Made by a program: the position numbers and the translations under genes
Assembly (NCBI GenBank): GCA_919902505.1
Contig: CAKKRE010000056.1
Span: forward strand, 1 to 57,614
Direction of reading: 5' to 3'
Length of the DNA: 57,614 bases
Source: Nitrospiraceae bacterium
GTDB lineage: Bacteria > Nitrospirota > Nitrospiria > Nitrospirales > Nitrospiraceae
Part shown: one piece after another, positions 1 through 9,965 of the stretch
How the letters are laid out: each line of letters starts with the position of its first letter
Position numbering within the stretch: position 1 is the first letter of the stretch
Notes under the pieces: generated by a model
Database searches by the model: none
What the model saw: only the letters and a program-made list of their open reading frames with translations
What the model was told of the DNA's origin: nothing

Positions 1-497
1 ATCCAAATCCGGTGCATCGCTCTCTGGGCTGATATCTCGTGACGACACTATCTAGAGCGATCAGGTTTTGCGCTCAGCACCTTTGTGCCAGATCGATGCA
101 ACGGGGTTTGTGCACAAACGGAACACAACGAATACAGGTATTTATTCCTCTTCAGTTTTGCATTCTTATCAAGTGATCATCGACATGAAGACCTAGAAAA
201 AGCACTAGGCGTAACACTCGTAGTATCACGCGTGCACAATCTTGAACATTTCGCTCATCCCATGAATGAAGATTGGCTAATCCCTGCAACCGAATCCCTG
301 CAATGCTTTGCGGCAAATAGATTAATGAGATTTGCTCATTGCCTGATGACGAAGAGGTGTGCGAACATGCGCCATGTATGCACACACATTCACACATTCA
401 ACTTAGTACTCGTTGCGTAGCTGTTTCATGAACTAGTAGAGACTTCTTGGATGTGTACCCTGCGACTCGCGGGGGCGCGTTTCACTTGGGAGGATCG
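1..497. other. No supported gene; AT-richer upstream region
   Basis: Open frames exist on both strands here (for example 85-420 plus and 152-397 minus), but they overlap each other and give proteins without recognisable domains or a clear ribosome binding site. Base composition between about 120 and 420 is visibly richer in A and T than the rest of the window. It probably holds the upstream control region of the regulator that begins at 498, but I could not identify a convincing promoter. Confidence 0.4.
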
Positions 498-1205
498 ATG
501 AGCGGAATCGTAGAAATCCAAACCACCACCGTGGTTGTCATAGTCACGAACAACTATCTCCTCAGGCTCGGCCTGCAGAAGATCGTGGATGACGAGAAAT
601 GGATCCGGTTGGTTGGGCAGGCCGCTCACGCAGGCAATCTTGACGAAATACTGACCAACGAGCAGCCTCACATTGTCATTCTCGATACGGAAATCGGCGG
701 CGCAGCGCCGGACTTGATTCAGAAGATCAAGCGAGTGGCACCGGGGGTCAAGACCATCCTGCTCAGCGGGTTCGATGATACTGAATGCACCCGGCAGGTG
801 CTTACCTCCGGGGTCGATGGCATCGTCCTCAAAGTGCAGCCATCCCCCGTGCTCATTGCCACCATCAATTACCTCGCACATGCAGGCGGAGAGGTCGTGG
901 TGCCGATCAACCACTCTCCGGCTCCATTGAAATTAGGCCATACCCCGGCTATCACCCCCCCGCTTCCCCCCTCTCCCGCTCAGCCTAAGTGGTCAGACGG
1001 TTTGACCGAACGAGAACGCGAAGTTGTCCACTTGATCAGCGAAGGCCTTTCCAACAAAGACATAGCCGACCGCCTGTGCATTTCAAGCATTACGGTTCGA
1101 CATCACCTCACCAACATTTTCGACAAGCTCGGCGTCTCCAACCGCCAGAAGCTGCTCATTCGTGCCCACCAGAATGGTCTCGTCAGACCGCCTGCTTTGG
1201 CATAA
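498..1205 (+). CDS. LuxR/NarL-type response regulator with atypical receiver
   Basis: Predicted DNA-binding regulator of 235 residues. Residues about 10-125 form a receiver-like domain with the expected phosphoacceptor Asp63 (VILDTEIGG). The C-terminal part (from LTEREREVV onward) is a clear LuxR-type helix-turn-helix ending in KLGVSNRQKLL. The start at 498 follows a good ribosome binding site (GGGAGG, about 5 nt upstream); an upstream in-frame start at 447 lacks this. The acidic pair normally found near residue 17 of a receiver is replaced by Thr-Asn (IVTNNYLL), so metal binding and phosphorylation may be altered. A proline-rich linker joins the two domains. No sensor kinase is adjacent, so the signal is unknown. 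Confidence 0.85.
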   Translation: MSGIVEIQTTTVVVIVTNNYLLRLGLQKIVDDEKWIRLVGQAAHAGNLDEILTNEQPHIVILDTEIGGAAPDLIQKIKRVAPGVKTILLSGFDDTECTRQVLTSGVDGIVLKVQPSPVLIATINYLAHAGGEVVVPINHSPAPLKLGHTPAITPPLPPSPAQPKWSDGLTEREREVVHLISEGLSNKDIADRLCISSITVRHHLTNIFDKLGVSNRQKLLIRAHQNGLVRPPALA

Positions 1206-2026
1206 TACTCGCCCTTAACGCCGACCACGAAGCTCCGAAGAGCCAGCCCCGTCGCTCCCCATGGACCAGACTCCACTGATTCACCACAACAGGCCTGCTG
1301 CCCAGAAGCGGGCCCGGGAGTGCAGTTTGTATGATCGACACCTGCCCCCTCCGCCTTCAGGTCTGCACTATCTGCTGCTTCCCGTGAATAAGTAGCCGGC
1401 GATCCGCCAACCATTTCTGGATGGCCCCCTACACACCTCGCCAGAAGCGGCATGTTCTTCACTCGCATACCTGCAATGAATCCACCTGAACCTCCAACAG
1501 TGGGCGCGGAGAAGGTCACTGGATGGCTTAGCGACTGACACAATGTGGAGACGCCGCCCGAAGGCCACTGGTAAAGACAGGGCACTAGCCCGCATTATTC
1601 ATGAGCGCTTCTGCTGCAATCGCGGATTCGCAACTGCGACCAGCCTGTCGGCGGGCGGGCTCGCCGCTCGGTCGGTCGACATCCTGTTCATGGATGCCTT
1701 CCTTCCTCACGGCTCCGCGCGCCCGTCTCGCTTCGCGACTCCGTACTTTCGCGACGAACCGTCATGAATAATGCGGGCCAAGAAAGGGTTGCTGGGGCGA
1801 GCCCGCCCGTTCGTCAGGAATTTGAGGCTGCCCATACGAAGCTCACGAGGGAAGAAGCGAAGGTAGAAGCGGGCCATCACAGGCGTGGTTTATCCGGCGG
1901 CAAGGATGAGAGAGGCTGCGCCCGAAAAGCCGCCGGTACGGACGAGGAGTTGGAAAAATAATATGAATGGAGCTATCCCGTCGCCGGGGACAATACGACA
2001 GGCTGCTGGGTCGAGCAGGCTTTGTT
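1206..2026. other. Long intergenic stretch holding a MITE-like element
   Basis: No open frame here has a recognisable product. Apart from the inverted-repeat element at 1588-1778 I see nothing that can be named. The region separates the response regulator from tRNA-Gly. Confidence 0.45.
1588..1778. mobile_element. MITE-like element with 17-bp perfect terminal inverted repeats
   Basis: The 17 bases at 1588-1604 (starting GCCCGCATTATTC) are exactly the reverse complement of 1762-1778. The enclosed 157 bp is GC-rich and carries no transposase or other recognisable gene. No target-site duplication is obvious at the edges. Size, perfect termini and lack of coding capacity fit a miniature inverted-repeat transposable element or a related dispersed palindrome. 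A function as a structured RNA is also possible. Confidence 0.6.
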
Positions 2027-2101
2027 TGGAGCGGGCGATGGGATTTGAACCCACGACAACTTGCTTGGGAAGCAAGGACTCTACCACTGAGCTACGCCCG
2101 C
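2027..2101 (-). tRNA. tRNA-Gly (anticodon CCC)
   Basis: Read on the minus strand, 2101 to 2030 folds as a tRNA. The acceptor stem is GCGGGCG paired with CGCCCGC, the D-arm is TAGCTCAGTGGTAGA, the anticodon stem is CTTGC/GCAAG around loop TTCCCAA, and the T-arm contains GGTTCAAATCC. Loop position 34-36 is CCC, giving glycine. The 3' CCA appears to be encoded (2027-2029). There is no variable arm, as expected for a class I tRNA. Confidence 0.95.
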
Positions 2102-2122
2102 CCCTCACTAAAGAGGAACCGA

Positions 2123-2151
2123 ATCCTACGCCGGAGCCGGTGCTAAGTCAA
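2123..2151 (-). promoter_or_regulatory. Sigma-70-type promoter for tRNA-Gly
   Basis: On the minus strand TTGACT (2146-2151) and TAGGAT (2123-2128) are separated by 17 nt, and the predicted start lies just upstream of the tRNA 5' end at 2101. The match to the consensus is good and the placement is as expected for a stable RNA gene. Confidence 0.6.
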
Positions 2152-2170
2152 GGCAACCGGCGAGCGCCAC

Positions 2171-3388
2171 TTACACCGTATACTCAGCCACCGCAAACTT
2201 ACGGCGGCCGACACGCATATACAGCGGCTTCCCGGCCGTTAACGGGATCGCGGCATTGGCATCGGTGAATTTCTGCTCATTGATCTCCACCCCACCCTGC
2301 ACAATCAAGCGCCTAGCCTCGCTTCTACTCGGCACCAAGCCGGTTTTCGCAATCAACTCGACCAGTCCAATTGAAGGGGCCGCGGTATCCTTCACATCGG
2401 ATGGCGTCAGGCTCACACGGGCGTCCGGCTGGTCCGGAAATTCCCGCGATTGAAACTTCTGCTGAAACATGGCCCTGGCTTCGCGACCGGCCTCAGCCCC
2501 GTGGTAACGGGCCACGATCAGCTCCGCCAACGACTGTTTGGCATCCATGGGGTGAGCCGTCTTCACACGTTCCAAATCTTCCGTCGTCAGCAGTTCGTAG
2601 TATCGGTGCATCAGCCCATCGCTGATCGACATGACCTTGCCGAACATATCATCAGGCTTGTCCTCCAGCGCAATATAATTGCCGAGGCTCTTGCTCATCT
2701 TACGAACGCCGTCGGTTCCTTCCAGGAGCGGCATGGTGATGACGACCTGCGCTTCTTGCCCATAGTCACGCTGCAGGTCCCGTCCCATCAGAAGGTTGAA
2801 TTTTTGATCGGTACCGCCCAATTCGACGTCGGCCTTGAGCGCGACGGAATCATACCCCTGGATCAAGGGATACATGAACTCGTGGATGCTGATCGGCTTC
2901 CCGTCCGTGTACCGCTTATGAAAATCTTCCCGCTCCAACATGCGAGCCACGGTGTAGTGCGCGCTCAATTCGATCAACCCATCGGCCGTCATCGCACTCA
3001 TCCAACGACTATTGAACTCCACCTGCGTGCGTTGAGGGTCCAGAATCTTGAAGATCTGGCGCTCGTACGTCTTGGCGTTCTCCAACACCTTTTCCTTCGA
3101 AAGCGCGACACGTGTCTCCGACCGTCCCGTCGGATCGCCGATCATACCGGTGAAGTCACCGATCAGAAAGATGACCTGATGCCCGAGGTCTTGAAAGTGC
3201 TTCAACTTGTGGATCAGGACGGTGTGACCAAGATGCAGGTCCGGAGCCGTGGGATCGAAGCCCGCCTTGATGCGCAGGGGGCGCTGCTCCTTGATCGAGC
3301 GAGCCAACTTTGATTCCAGTTCAGTCGGATTAATAACCTCAACAATCCCTCGAAGTATAAGATCGAGCTGTTGCGCTACGGGAGTCAC
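2171..3388 (-). CDS. tyrS: Tyrosyl-tRNA synthetase
   Basis: Charges tRNA-Tyr with tyrosine in the cytoplasm. The 405-residue protein has the class I signature HLGH at 52-55, the KMSKS loop at 230-234 (RKMSKSLGN), and a C-terminal S4-type RNA-binding domain (about 345-400, [19 protein letters not shown]). Length and order match the bacterial TyrS branch with an HLGH motif. The start codon is GTG at 3388 and overlaps the stop of the ComEA-like gene (GTGA), which implies translational coupling in a gcvH-lpdA-comEA-tyrS transcript. Confidence 0.97.
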   Translation of the reverse strand: MTPVAQQLDLILRGIVEVINPTELESKLARSIKEQRPLRIKAGFDPTAPDLHLGHTVLIHKLKHFQDLGHQVIFLIGDFTGMIGDPTGRSETRVALSKEKVLENAKTYERQIFKILDPQRTQVEFNSRWMSAMTADGLIELSAHYTVARMLEREDFHKRYTDGKPISIHEFMYPLIQGYDSVALKADVELGGTDQKFNLLMGRDLQRDYGQEAQVVITMPLLEGTDGVRKMSKSLGNYIALEDKPDDMFGKVMSISDGLMHRYYELLTTEDLERVKTAHPMDAKQSLAELIVARYHGAEAGREARAMFQQKFQSREFPDQPDARVSLTPSDVKDTAAPSIGLVELIAKTGLVPSRSEARRLIVQGGVEINEQKFTDANAAIPLTAGKPLYMRVGRRKFAVAEYTV

Positions 3389-3924
3389 AGGGTTCCTTTA
3401 TGTCGAGCCAGGGATCTGGTGTTGGTGACGAGCACGTGAGGGCGAAGCCGATCGAACTTTTTTCGACCGATACCCTTCACCTGCCGGAGGTCTTCGACTT
3501 TTCCAAACGGTCCACGGGCGGTCCGGTGATCGATCACCCGCTGCGCCAATTTCGGGCCGATGCCAGGCAGGGCCTGCAAATCCAACGCGGTGGCGTGATT
3601 GAGATCGACTTGCCGTGCCGCCTCACGATGAACCGGACGCAGCCCGCTCGTCGGCTGCTCATGTGGCGCAGGAGGCTCTGACTCCTCGACCGGTGAAGTC
3701 GCAGGGATATCAGGCAGCTTGGTGGCGGTAAGGCTCGATCCGCCGACCGGAAGCACCGCCGGTGGGGTCGAAACCTGTCGCGGAGTCACTGCAACTTGAA
3801 CCTCAGCCGCAGGCCGAACCGGATGCGACGGTATCTGCCTGATCGGCGTGACTGAACCGATCCAGATCAAGGATCCCAAGGTCACCGCCAACATCGCAAC
3901 CTTGATGAGCAGCGATCGCAGCAT
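3385..3924 (-). CDS. ComEA-like helix-hairpin-helix DNA-binding protein
   Basis: Protein of 179 residues with a membrane segment near the N-terminus (about 5-24), a proline-rich linker, and a C-terminal double helix-hairpin-helix domain (about 107-170) with [19 protein letters not shown] and [15 protein letters not shown]. This is the architecture of ComEA, which binds incoming double-stranded DNA outside the inner membrane during natural transformation. A comEC gene lies at 12826-15357 in the same window, which supports that role, though generic ComEA-fold proteins also exist. The ATG overlaps the lpdA stop by one base (TAATG), and its own stop overlaps the tyrS start. Confidence 0.85.
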   Translation of the reverse strand: MLRSLLIKVAMLAVTLGSLIWIGSVTPIRQIPSHPVRPAAEVQVAVTPRQVSTPPAVLPVGGSSLTATKLPDIPATSPVEESEPPAPHEQPTSGLRPVHREAARQVDLNHATALDLQALPGIGPKLAQRVIDHRTARGPFGKVEDLRQVKGIGRKKFDRLRPHVLVTNTRSLARHKGTL

Positions 3925-5345
3925 TAGGGCGATGGTTTCCGTGCAAGATGGATTGCGTGGCCATGGACGTCCTCCATGGCCTCCATGAGGCCCTCGGCCA
4001 GGGTCGGGTGCGCGTGAATCATCTCCGCCACTCGCGAGACTGTGGCGCCAAGATGCATGGCCAGCGCGGCTTCATGAATGAGATCGGCTGCGTGCGCCCC
4101 GAGAATGTGCACACCCAGAATCCGGTCGCTCTCCGCATCGGCCACCACCTTCAGCAATCCTTGAATGTCCCCGGTGGCCTGCGCTTTTCCCAACCCGCCG
4201 TAACGGAACCGTCCGACCCTCACCGACTGTTGCGAATCTTTCCCGGCTCCCACGCTCCGGTCACGAGCCTGCTGTTCTGTGAGCCCCACCCGCCCGATTT
4301 CAGGTAACGTAAAGATGCCCGTCGGGATGACATCGTAGTCGATCGTTCGTGCATGGCCCATGAAATTTTCGGCGGCCACCTTCCCCTGCGCAGACGCGAC
4401 ATGCGCCAGCATCGCCTTGCCGACTACATCGCCGATCGCATAGACGCCGGGCACATTCGTCTCCATCCGGTCATTAACCACGATTTCGCCGCGCGTCCCG
4501 ACCTGCACTCCGGCCTTCTCCAATCCAATGCCACGCGAGTTGAACCCCCGGCCCACCGACACCAGCACCTGCTCCACATTGAGCGACAGGCCGTCGCGCA
4601 GATGGGCGGTGACGACCTCCGGCTGCCTGACGATCTGGTCGACCGTGACGCCGGTCCGGATGTCCACGCCGCGCTTCTTCAGTTCGCGCTCCATCATCTG
4701 ACTGATCTCTTCATCCTCCAGCGGCAATAGGCGCGGCACGAGTTCGACCAGCGTCACCTGCGTACCCAGCCCGCTGTACAGGGAGGCGAACTCACAGCCC
4801 TCCACTCCTCCGCCGACGATCAACAGGCTCGCGGGAATCTTGCTGAGGTCCAACGCCTGCTTGCTGGTGATGATTTGAGTCCCGTCGATGGGAAACAGCG
4901 GCAGATTCGGCCAAGACGAGCCGGTCGCAACGATCACGCCGTCGGCCACGACCCGGGTTTCGGTGCCATCCGGTTTCGTCACACGGATAGCGCGGGCATC
5001 CAACAACTCACCCGTGCCTTCCACGTGTTCGATATTCCACGTCTTGAATAACGTGGCGATGCCTTTCACCAGCGTGGCCACGACTTTATTTTTTCTGGCC
5101 ACCATGACGGCGGGGTCGTAGCTGACAGGCCCGCTGAGCTGGATACCGAAGTCCTTGGCCTTCTTCGCCTTGTCGCCAAGCTCCACGACCGACAACAACG
5201 CCTTGCTGGGGATACAGCCCCAATTCAGGCAGACTCCGCCAAGAGCCTGGTTTTCGATCACGGTGACACGCGCTCCGAGCTGAGCCGCTCGAATCGCCGC
5301 CACGTATCCGCCTGGACCGGCACCAAGAATGGCGAGGTGATTCAC
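3924..5345 (-). CDS. lpdA: Dihydrolipoyl dehydrogenase
   Basis: Flavoprotein of 473 residues that reoxidises dihydrolipoamide with NAD+. It has an N-terminal FAD dinucleotide fold (LGAGPGGYVAAIRAA), the redox-active disulfide Cys39/Cys44 (GGVCLNWGCIPSK), a second nucleotide fold (IVGGGVEGCEFASLYSG), and the C-terminal catalytic HPTLAE motif. It starts 7 nt after gcvH, so it probably acts as the L-protein of the glycine cleavage system, and perhaps also serves 2-oxoacid dehydrogenases. No gcvT or gcvP gene is present in this window. Confidence 0.95.
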   Translation of the reverse strand: MNHLAILGAGPGGYVAAIRAAQLGARVTVIENQALGGVCLNWGCIPSKALLSVVELGDKAKKAKDFGIQLSGPVSYDPAVMVARKNKVVATLVKGIATLFKTWNIEHVEGTGELLDARAIRVTKPDGTETRVVADGVIVATGSSWPNLPLFPIDGTQIITSKQALDLSKIPASLLIVGGGVEGCEFASLYSGLGTQVTLVELVPRLLPLEDEEISQMMERELKKRGVDIRTGVTVDQIVRQPEVVTAHLRDGLSLNVEQVLVSVGRGFNSRGIGLEKAGVQVGTRGEIVVNDRMETNVPGVYAIGDVVGKAMLAHVASAQGKVAAENFMGHARTIDYDVIPTGIFTLPEIGRVGLTEQQARDRSVGAGKDSQQSVRVGRFRYGGLGKAQATGDIQGLLKVVADAESDRILGVHILGAHAADLIHEAALAMHLGATVSRVAEMIHAHPTLAEGLMEAMEDVHGHAIHLARKPSP

Positions 5346-5352
5346 GACGCGC

Positions 5353-5739
5353 CTAATGTTTCTGCTTGCTCAGAAACGTTTCGTACTGGGCGGCCGTCAT
5401 CAACTGCTCCACTTCAGCCGGAGCCGTGAGGTCGATGACCGCCATCCATCCCTTGCCGTACGGATCGGAATTGACCGCCTCAGGATGATCTTTGAGATCG
5501 GCATTGATCTTCGCGACGGTTCCGCTGACCGGGGTATAGATCGTGGACGTGGTTTTGGTCGATTCCACTTCGCCGATCTGTTGACCGGCGGTGACTTTGG
5601 CGCCGACCTTCGGAAGGTCGATAAACACAATGTCGCCCAGCGCATCCTGGGCAAAATGACTGATGCCGACTGTCGCCTGCGCGCCTTCAGCACGGACCCA
5701 TTCATGTTCCTGGTGGTAGCGAAGATTGGACGGTATCAT
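5353..5739 (-). CDS. gcvH: Glycine cleavage system H protein
   Basis: Lipoyl carrier of 128 residues that shuttles the aminomethyl group between the P, T and L proteins of glycine cleavage. The lipoylation lysine is Lys62 in EVESTKTTSTIY, flanked by the typical IGEVES and PVSGTV strands. The N-terminus (HEWVRAEG) is the usual family start. It is the first gene of the operon gcvH-lpdA-comEA-tyrS and is preceded by a strong promoter at 5810-5838. No glycine riboswitch is evident in the short leader. Confidence 0.95.
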   Translation of the reverse strand: MIPSNLRYHQEHEWVRAEGAQATVGISHFAQDALGDIVFIDLPKVGAKVTAGQQIGEVESTKTTSTIYTPVSGTVAKINADLKDHPEAVNSDPYGKGWMAVIDLTAPAEVEQLMTAAQYETFLSKQKH

Positions 5740-5809
5740 GACTCTCCTCGTGACGGCCGCTGCACGAGCGACCTACGTGAATAAAATCGCACAGGAAACG
5801 GGTTGCGCG

Positions 5810-5838
5810 ATCGTAAAAGCTGCGAAAAACTTTGTCAA
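5810..5838 (-). promoter_or_regulatory. Strong sigma-70-type promoter for the gcvH operon
   Basis: On the minus strand TTGACA (5833-5838, perfect) and TACGAT (5810-5815, five of six) are separated by exactly 17 nt. The -35 box overlaps the stop codon (5835-5837) of the upstream lipoprotein gene. The untranslated leader to gcvH would be about 65 nt. Confidence 0.7.
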
Positions 5839-7373
5839 GGAATCACCACGGGCGCGTCCGGCACAAACACAAGGTGACGAATGTCGGGCGTACGGAGTTC
5901 ATCCGCCTGCTGCGCGAGCCCCGTGAACATGCCACCCCCGTGCTCCGCCGGCGTGCGAAGCAACACCCATCCCTGCGGAAGCGTTTGTGGCTCGCCCTTC
6001 TCCGACTGAATGACATCGCGACTCCATCCCTTGAACGCACCGCCAAACGACCGGACGTCCGACGCCTCGCGGGACGGGCCGCCCAGTAAGAGATCGAATC
6101 CGCGGCGACGCGCTTCCGCCGCATCTTCCCCGTAGTTCACCAGGGCAGACGTCGGATTCGACAAGGCCTCCGGATGAATTTCGAGCACCATCCGCAGACG
6201 CGGGACAATCTTCTGTACGTATTTCTTGAATCGGGCCAGCGTATCGAGCTCCTGGCGAGCCTTCCACCCGACCCACCGCCAGAGGGTCTTGTCGGAAGCC
6301 GGAGCCGGCTCGTTCGGCCGGAGTGCCATGCGATCGCGAAGGGCCTGGGCCACCTCGGAGGAAGGCTGATGGACCTGCGTTTCGAACTGGCGCAACACGC
6401 CGTCGCTCACCTCATAGGCAAAACTATTCTCGGCGCGGCTGCGGAACACCAGGCCATCGACACCGGTCTTCAGCAGATCCGCCAGCAGCTGCGCCATTTG
6501 TTGTTGAACGGCCGGAGCCAGGAGATCGAACTGCGTCCAGGGATGGACCGTGCGCCTCGTCGGATCGTAGAGCAGCATCTTGGATTCCGGGCGATGATCG
6601 GACAGCGGCGCATGATATAGATCGAGCACAGCATAGACGGAAATCCCCAATTCATGGGCCTGCGGCACCATGACCCCGTACCAGTCCGTGAGCACGGGCC
6701 CATGTGACGTGGCAAACAACGCCCCACCGGGCAGATTCGGCAATGGGCTGCTCGCCGGAGGACTGGTGGGAATCAATGGCCTGGTGAAGGATGACTCCAG
6801 ACTGGCATCCATCAGGATGGCACTGATGCCCTGCGCGCTCAGCTGCCTGATCCAGGCTTCCACCTGGGACATCGGCGGCAGATTGCTGAAGGAGACATAC
6901 AACGCGGTATGGCCGGATCTCGCGCCGGCCGGCGAAGCCGGTTGGTTGCGCAAGGCGTCGATTCGATGCTGGGCACGTTCGGCGTAGGAGTTTTGCGCGG
7001 AGGGCGGCGCGCCCTCCGGACCGGCCAACGTCCGATACTCTTTGATCGCCACCGTCACTTCACCCATTTGTTCATACGCCTGACCCAGGTCCCAATGGGC
7101 CTCCAGCGCGCGACGGGATTTCGGATAGGTCGTGAGATACCGTTCGTAGAGATGGATTGCGGCGGAATACCGTCCATCGGAGAACGCGGTGGAAGCTTGA
7201 TACCAGAGGCTGGTCTCCGCCGCGACTGCCGGGGTTTCCGTCGACGGAACGACAGCAGGCATCGAGGCCGGCGGCGACCCGGCACAACCGGCCACGAAGA
7301 CCGTGAGCAGGAGGAGGGAGAACAGTGGCGACCCGGCTCGACGGCCCGGCAAGGACCGTCGAGCATGGATCAC
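5835..7373 (-). CDS. TPR lipoprotein with glycoside-hydrolase-like barrel domain
   Basis: Predicted lipoprotein of 512 residues. From a GTG start at 7373 there is a signal peptide with lipobox VAGC (Cys30). Next come tetratricopeptide-like repeats (YSAAIHLYERYLTTYPKSRR), then a domain of about 300 residues (starting HTALYVSFSNLPPMSQVEAW) that resembles the hypothetical glycoside-hydrolase-like barrel of PgaB-type and related proteins, with conserved-looking GVDGLVFRSRAEN. The substrate cannot be read from the sequence. An open frame continues upstream to 7514, but that part lies inside ndk and has no signal character, so I rejected it. It lies 28 nt downstream of ndk and may be co-transcribed with it. 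Confidence 0.65.
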   Translation of the reverse strand: MIHARRSLPGRRAGSPLFSLLLLTVFVAGCAGSPPASMPAVVPSTETPAVAAETSLWYQASTAFSDGRYSAAIHLYERYLTTYPKSRRALEAHWDLGQAYEQMGEVTVAIKEYRTLAGPEGAPPSAQNSYAERAQHRIDALRNQPASPAGARSGHTALYVSFSNLPPMSQVEAWIRQLSAQGISAILMDASLESSFTRPLIPTSPPASSPLPNLPGGALFATSHGPVLTDWYGVMVPQAHELGISVYAVLDLYHAPLSDHRPESKMLLYDPTRRTVHPWTQFDLLAPAVQQQMAQLLADLLKTGVDGLVFRSRAENSFAYEVSDGVLRQFETQVHQPSSEVAQALRDRMALRPNEPAPASDKTLWRWVGWKARQELDTLARFKKYVQKIVPRLRMVLEIHPEALSNPTSALVNYGEDAAEARRRGFDLLLGGPSREASDVRSFGGAFKGWSRDVIQSEKGEPQTLPQGWVLLRTPAEHGGGMFTGLAQQADELRTPDIRHLVFVPDAPVVIP

Positions 7374-7401
7374 ATAAGACTTGGCTGCGCTCAACGTGCG
7401 C

Positions 7402-7821
7402 CTACCCGACCAACTCCATTTCGGCAAAGAAATACCCGATCTCGAACTTGGCCGTCTCCGGCGCATCCGAGCCGTGCACCGCGTTGAATTCAATATTGGC
7501 CCCATGGGCCGCACGGATCGTCCCCTGCTCGGCCTTGGCCGGATCGGTGGCGCCCATCAGCTCGCGATTCTTCTTGATGGCATTGTCGCCTTGCAGCACC
7601 AGCACCACACAGGGACCGGACGACATGAACGTACAGAGGCTGTCGAAGAACGGACGCGCCTTGTGCACGGCATAAAATCCCTGGGCCGTGGCTTTCGACA
7701 TCTGCATCAGCCGCATCGCCACAGGCCGCAATCCCGCTTTCTCATACCGATTGATAATGTCGCCGATCGCGTTCTTTTTCACGGCATCCGGTTTCACAAT
7801 GGCAAGCGTTCGTTCACTCAT
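7402..7821 (-). CDS. ndk: Nucleoside diphosphate kinase
   Basis: Transfers the terminal phosphate of ATP to other nucleoside diphosphates through a phosphohistidine. The 139-residue protein has the family start ([12 protein letters not shown]), the active-site His116 in the signature NAVHGSDA, and the C-terminal signature EIGYFF. Length is normal. The start has a ribosome binding site (AAGGAG). A promoter is visible at 7887-7916, leaving a leader of about 60 nt. Confidence 0.97.
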   Translation of the reverse strand: MSERTLAIVKPDAVKKNAIGDIINRYEKAGLRPVAMRLMQMSKATAQGFYAVHKARPFFDSLCTFMSSGPCVVLVLQGDNAIKKNRELMGATDPAKAEQGTIRAAHGANIEFNAVHGSDAPETAKFEIGYFFAEMELVG

Positions 7822-7886
7822 GGATCGTCAGGCTCCTTCAGCTAAAAAATCGACATTCATTGAGGCGTAAGCCACAGTCTCGCGGC

Positions 7887-7916
7887 ATTATAAAGAAGCG
7901 GCGGAAGGGCTGGCAA
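7887..7916 (-). promoter_or_regulatory. Sigma-70-type promoter upstream of ndk
   Basis: On the minus strand TTGCCA (7911-7916) and a perfect TATAAT (7887-7892) are separated by 18 nt. It is the only convincing promoter in the gap before ndk, and probably also drives the downstream lipoprotein gene. Confidence 0.6.
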
Positions 7917-8032
7917 GGTACAGGGATAGCAGAAGTGCGGGATAACTATTGCCCGATGTTCTCCTGGATCATTTACCACCGATTGCCCGGGTGATATGCA
8001 TAGGGATCGGGACCAATCTAGCCCAGAGACAC

Positions 8033-8416
8033 CTACCTCCGCTTCTGGAGTTCCTCAAGAGCTGAACGGATTAATCGTACATAGGTCCAGAGGTGTGAGT
8101 AGATCGCCTCGGCGGTTGTTTCATTGTATGTGTGACTGGTCAAGTTCCGATCTTCAAGCATGCGGAACCAATCCTGACGTTCCTCGATAATGCCAAGTTG
8201 GAAACCAGTGCGAAGACTATCGCGAGGGGAAAAGACTTCCACACCAGCCTCCTCGGCATAGGTCTTCAAGCTTTTCCACAACAATTCAAATGTAAGCACA
8301 AAGCGCTGGATGGCTGAGTCTCGGACGAACTCATCGACCGGGCGAGCCAACGCTTTCTCCAATCGACCAATGGCTGTGTCCAGAAGCCGCAGCTGGTTAT
8401 GCAGCTTTTCGCTCAT
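8033..8416 (-). CDS. HEPN-family toxin (HI0074-like nucleotidyltransferase substrate-binding protein)
   Basis: All-helical protein of 127 residues matching the HI0074/TIGR01987-type family. It contains the HEPN ribonuclease-type motif RX4HXY: Arg90, His95 and Tyr97 in RNLTSHTY. In characterised HEPN/MNT modules the partner adds AMP to this tyrosine and so silences the RNase. I chose the ATG at 8416, because the longer frame to 8731 runs through the partner gene in another frame. The gene overlaps the end of the MNT gene by 20 nt, so the two are translationally linked. Toxin activity is inferred from motifs only. Confidence 0.8.
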   Translation of the reverse strand: MSEKLHNQLRLLDTAIGRLEKALARPVDEFVRDSAIQRFVLTFELLWKSLKTYAEEAGVEVFSPRDSLRTGFQLGIIEERQDWFRMLEDRNLTSHTYNETTAEAIYSHLWTYVRLIRSALEELQKRR

Positions 8417-8735
8417 AGAGCATCCTTGTTGCTTTCCTGGCCACAGCCTTGAACGTCTCATCGACTCCCGCAAAATCGATGACATCGACTTTTTGAAAAA
8501 TAGGCAGGACGTCAAACGCTTCTCGAATCTCTGCCAACGTCTCCGGTGCGATCGGGTGACCGGCATCAATGCCGACATCAAAATCAGATCGTGGAAATGC
8601 TCGTCCGCTGGCTCGCGAACCAAAAAGAAACACTTGCACGGTAGGCTCTTCTCCGAGCAGTTCTTGAGCCAGTTCAATCGCGGTCCGTTTAACGAGAACG
8701 AAGGGGTCTTGGCAGCTTGATTCGTTTGCACTCAT
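8397..8735 (-). CDS. MNT-family nucleotidyltransferase antitoxin
   Basis: Minimal nucleotidyltransferase of 112 residues. It has the exact GSX10DXD signature: Gly39-Ser40, then Asp51 and Asp53 (GSRASGRAFPRSDFDVGID). This is the MNT (MntA-like, HI0073-like) antitoxin type that AMPylates its HEPN partner. It precedes and overlaps the HEPN gene at 8033-8416, the usual order of such pairs. The C-terminal half (QKVDVIDF) carries the expected third-carboxylate region. The upstream ribosome binding site is weak. Confidence 0.82.
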   Translation of the reverse strand: MSANESSCQDPFVLVKRTAIELAQELLGEEPTVQVFLFGSRASGRAFPRSDFDVGIDAGHPIAPETLAEIREAFDVLPIFQKVDVIDFAGVDETFKAVARKATRMLYERKAA

Positions 8736-8758
8736 GCGAACACCTATTATCCACCGAC

Positions 8759-9793
<1,035 letters not shown>

Positions 9794-9965
9794 GTCCTCC
9801 GGTTACGTAAAGAGAAGGAATCCGGCGTCATTTCAGGACGGCAGAAAAATCGTGCCATCATGACAATCGCCAGGGCGCTGGTCAAGGGCAGGATCGCAGG
9901 TGCTCGGCACTACGCGGTGCAGGACAACGTGGCTCGTCAAGAGGCTCACCAAGACGGAGGCGGCG

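Noticed and set aside
85..420. Possible small gene on the plus strand
   Set aside because: No ribosome binding site, no family resemblance, and an equally long frame on the other strand.
5740..5834. Glycine riboswitch upstream of gcvH
   Set aside because: The gap is about 95 nt and largely taken up by a promoter; I see no aptamer core.
7374..7514. N-terminal extension of the TPR lipoprotein
   Set aside because: It lies inside ndk in another frame, and the signal peptide with lipobox begins only at 7373.
8417..8731. N-terminal extension of the HEPN protein
   Set aside because: It runs through the MNT gene in a shifted frame and shows no similarity to the family; the ATG at 8416 is sufficient.
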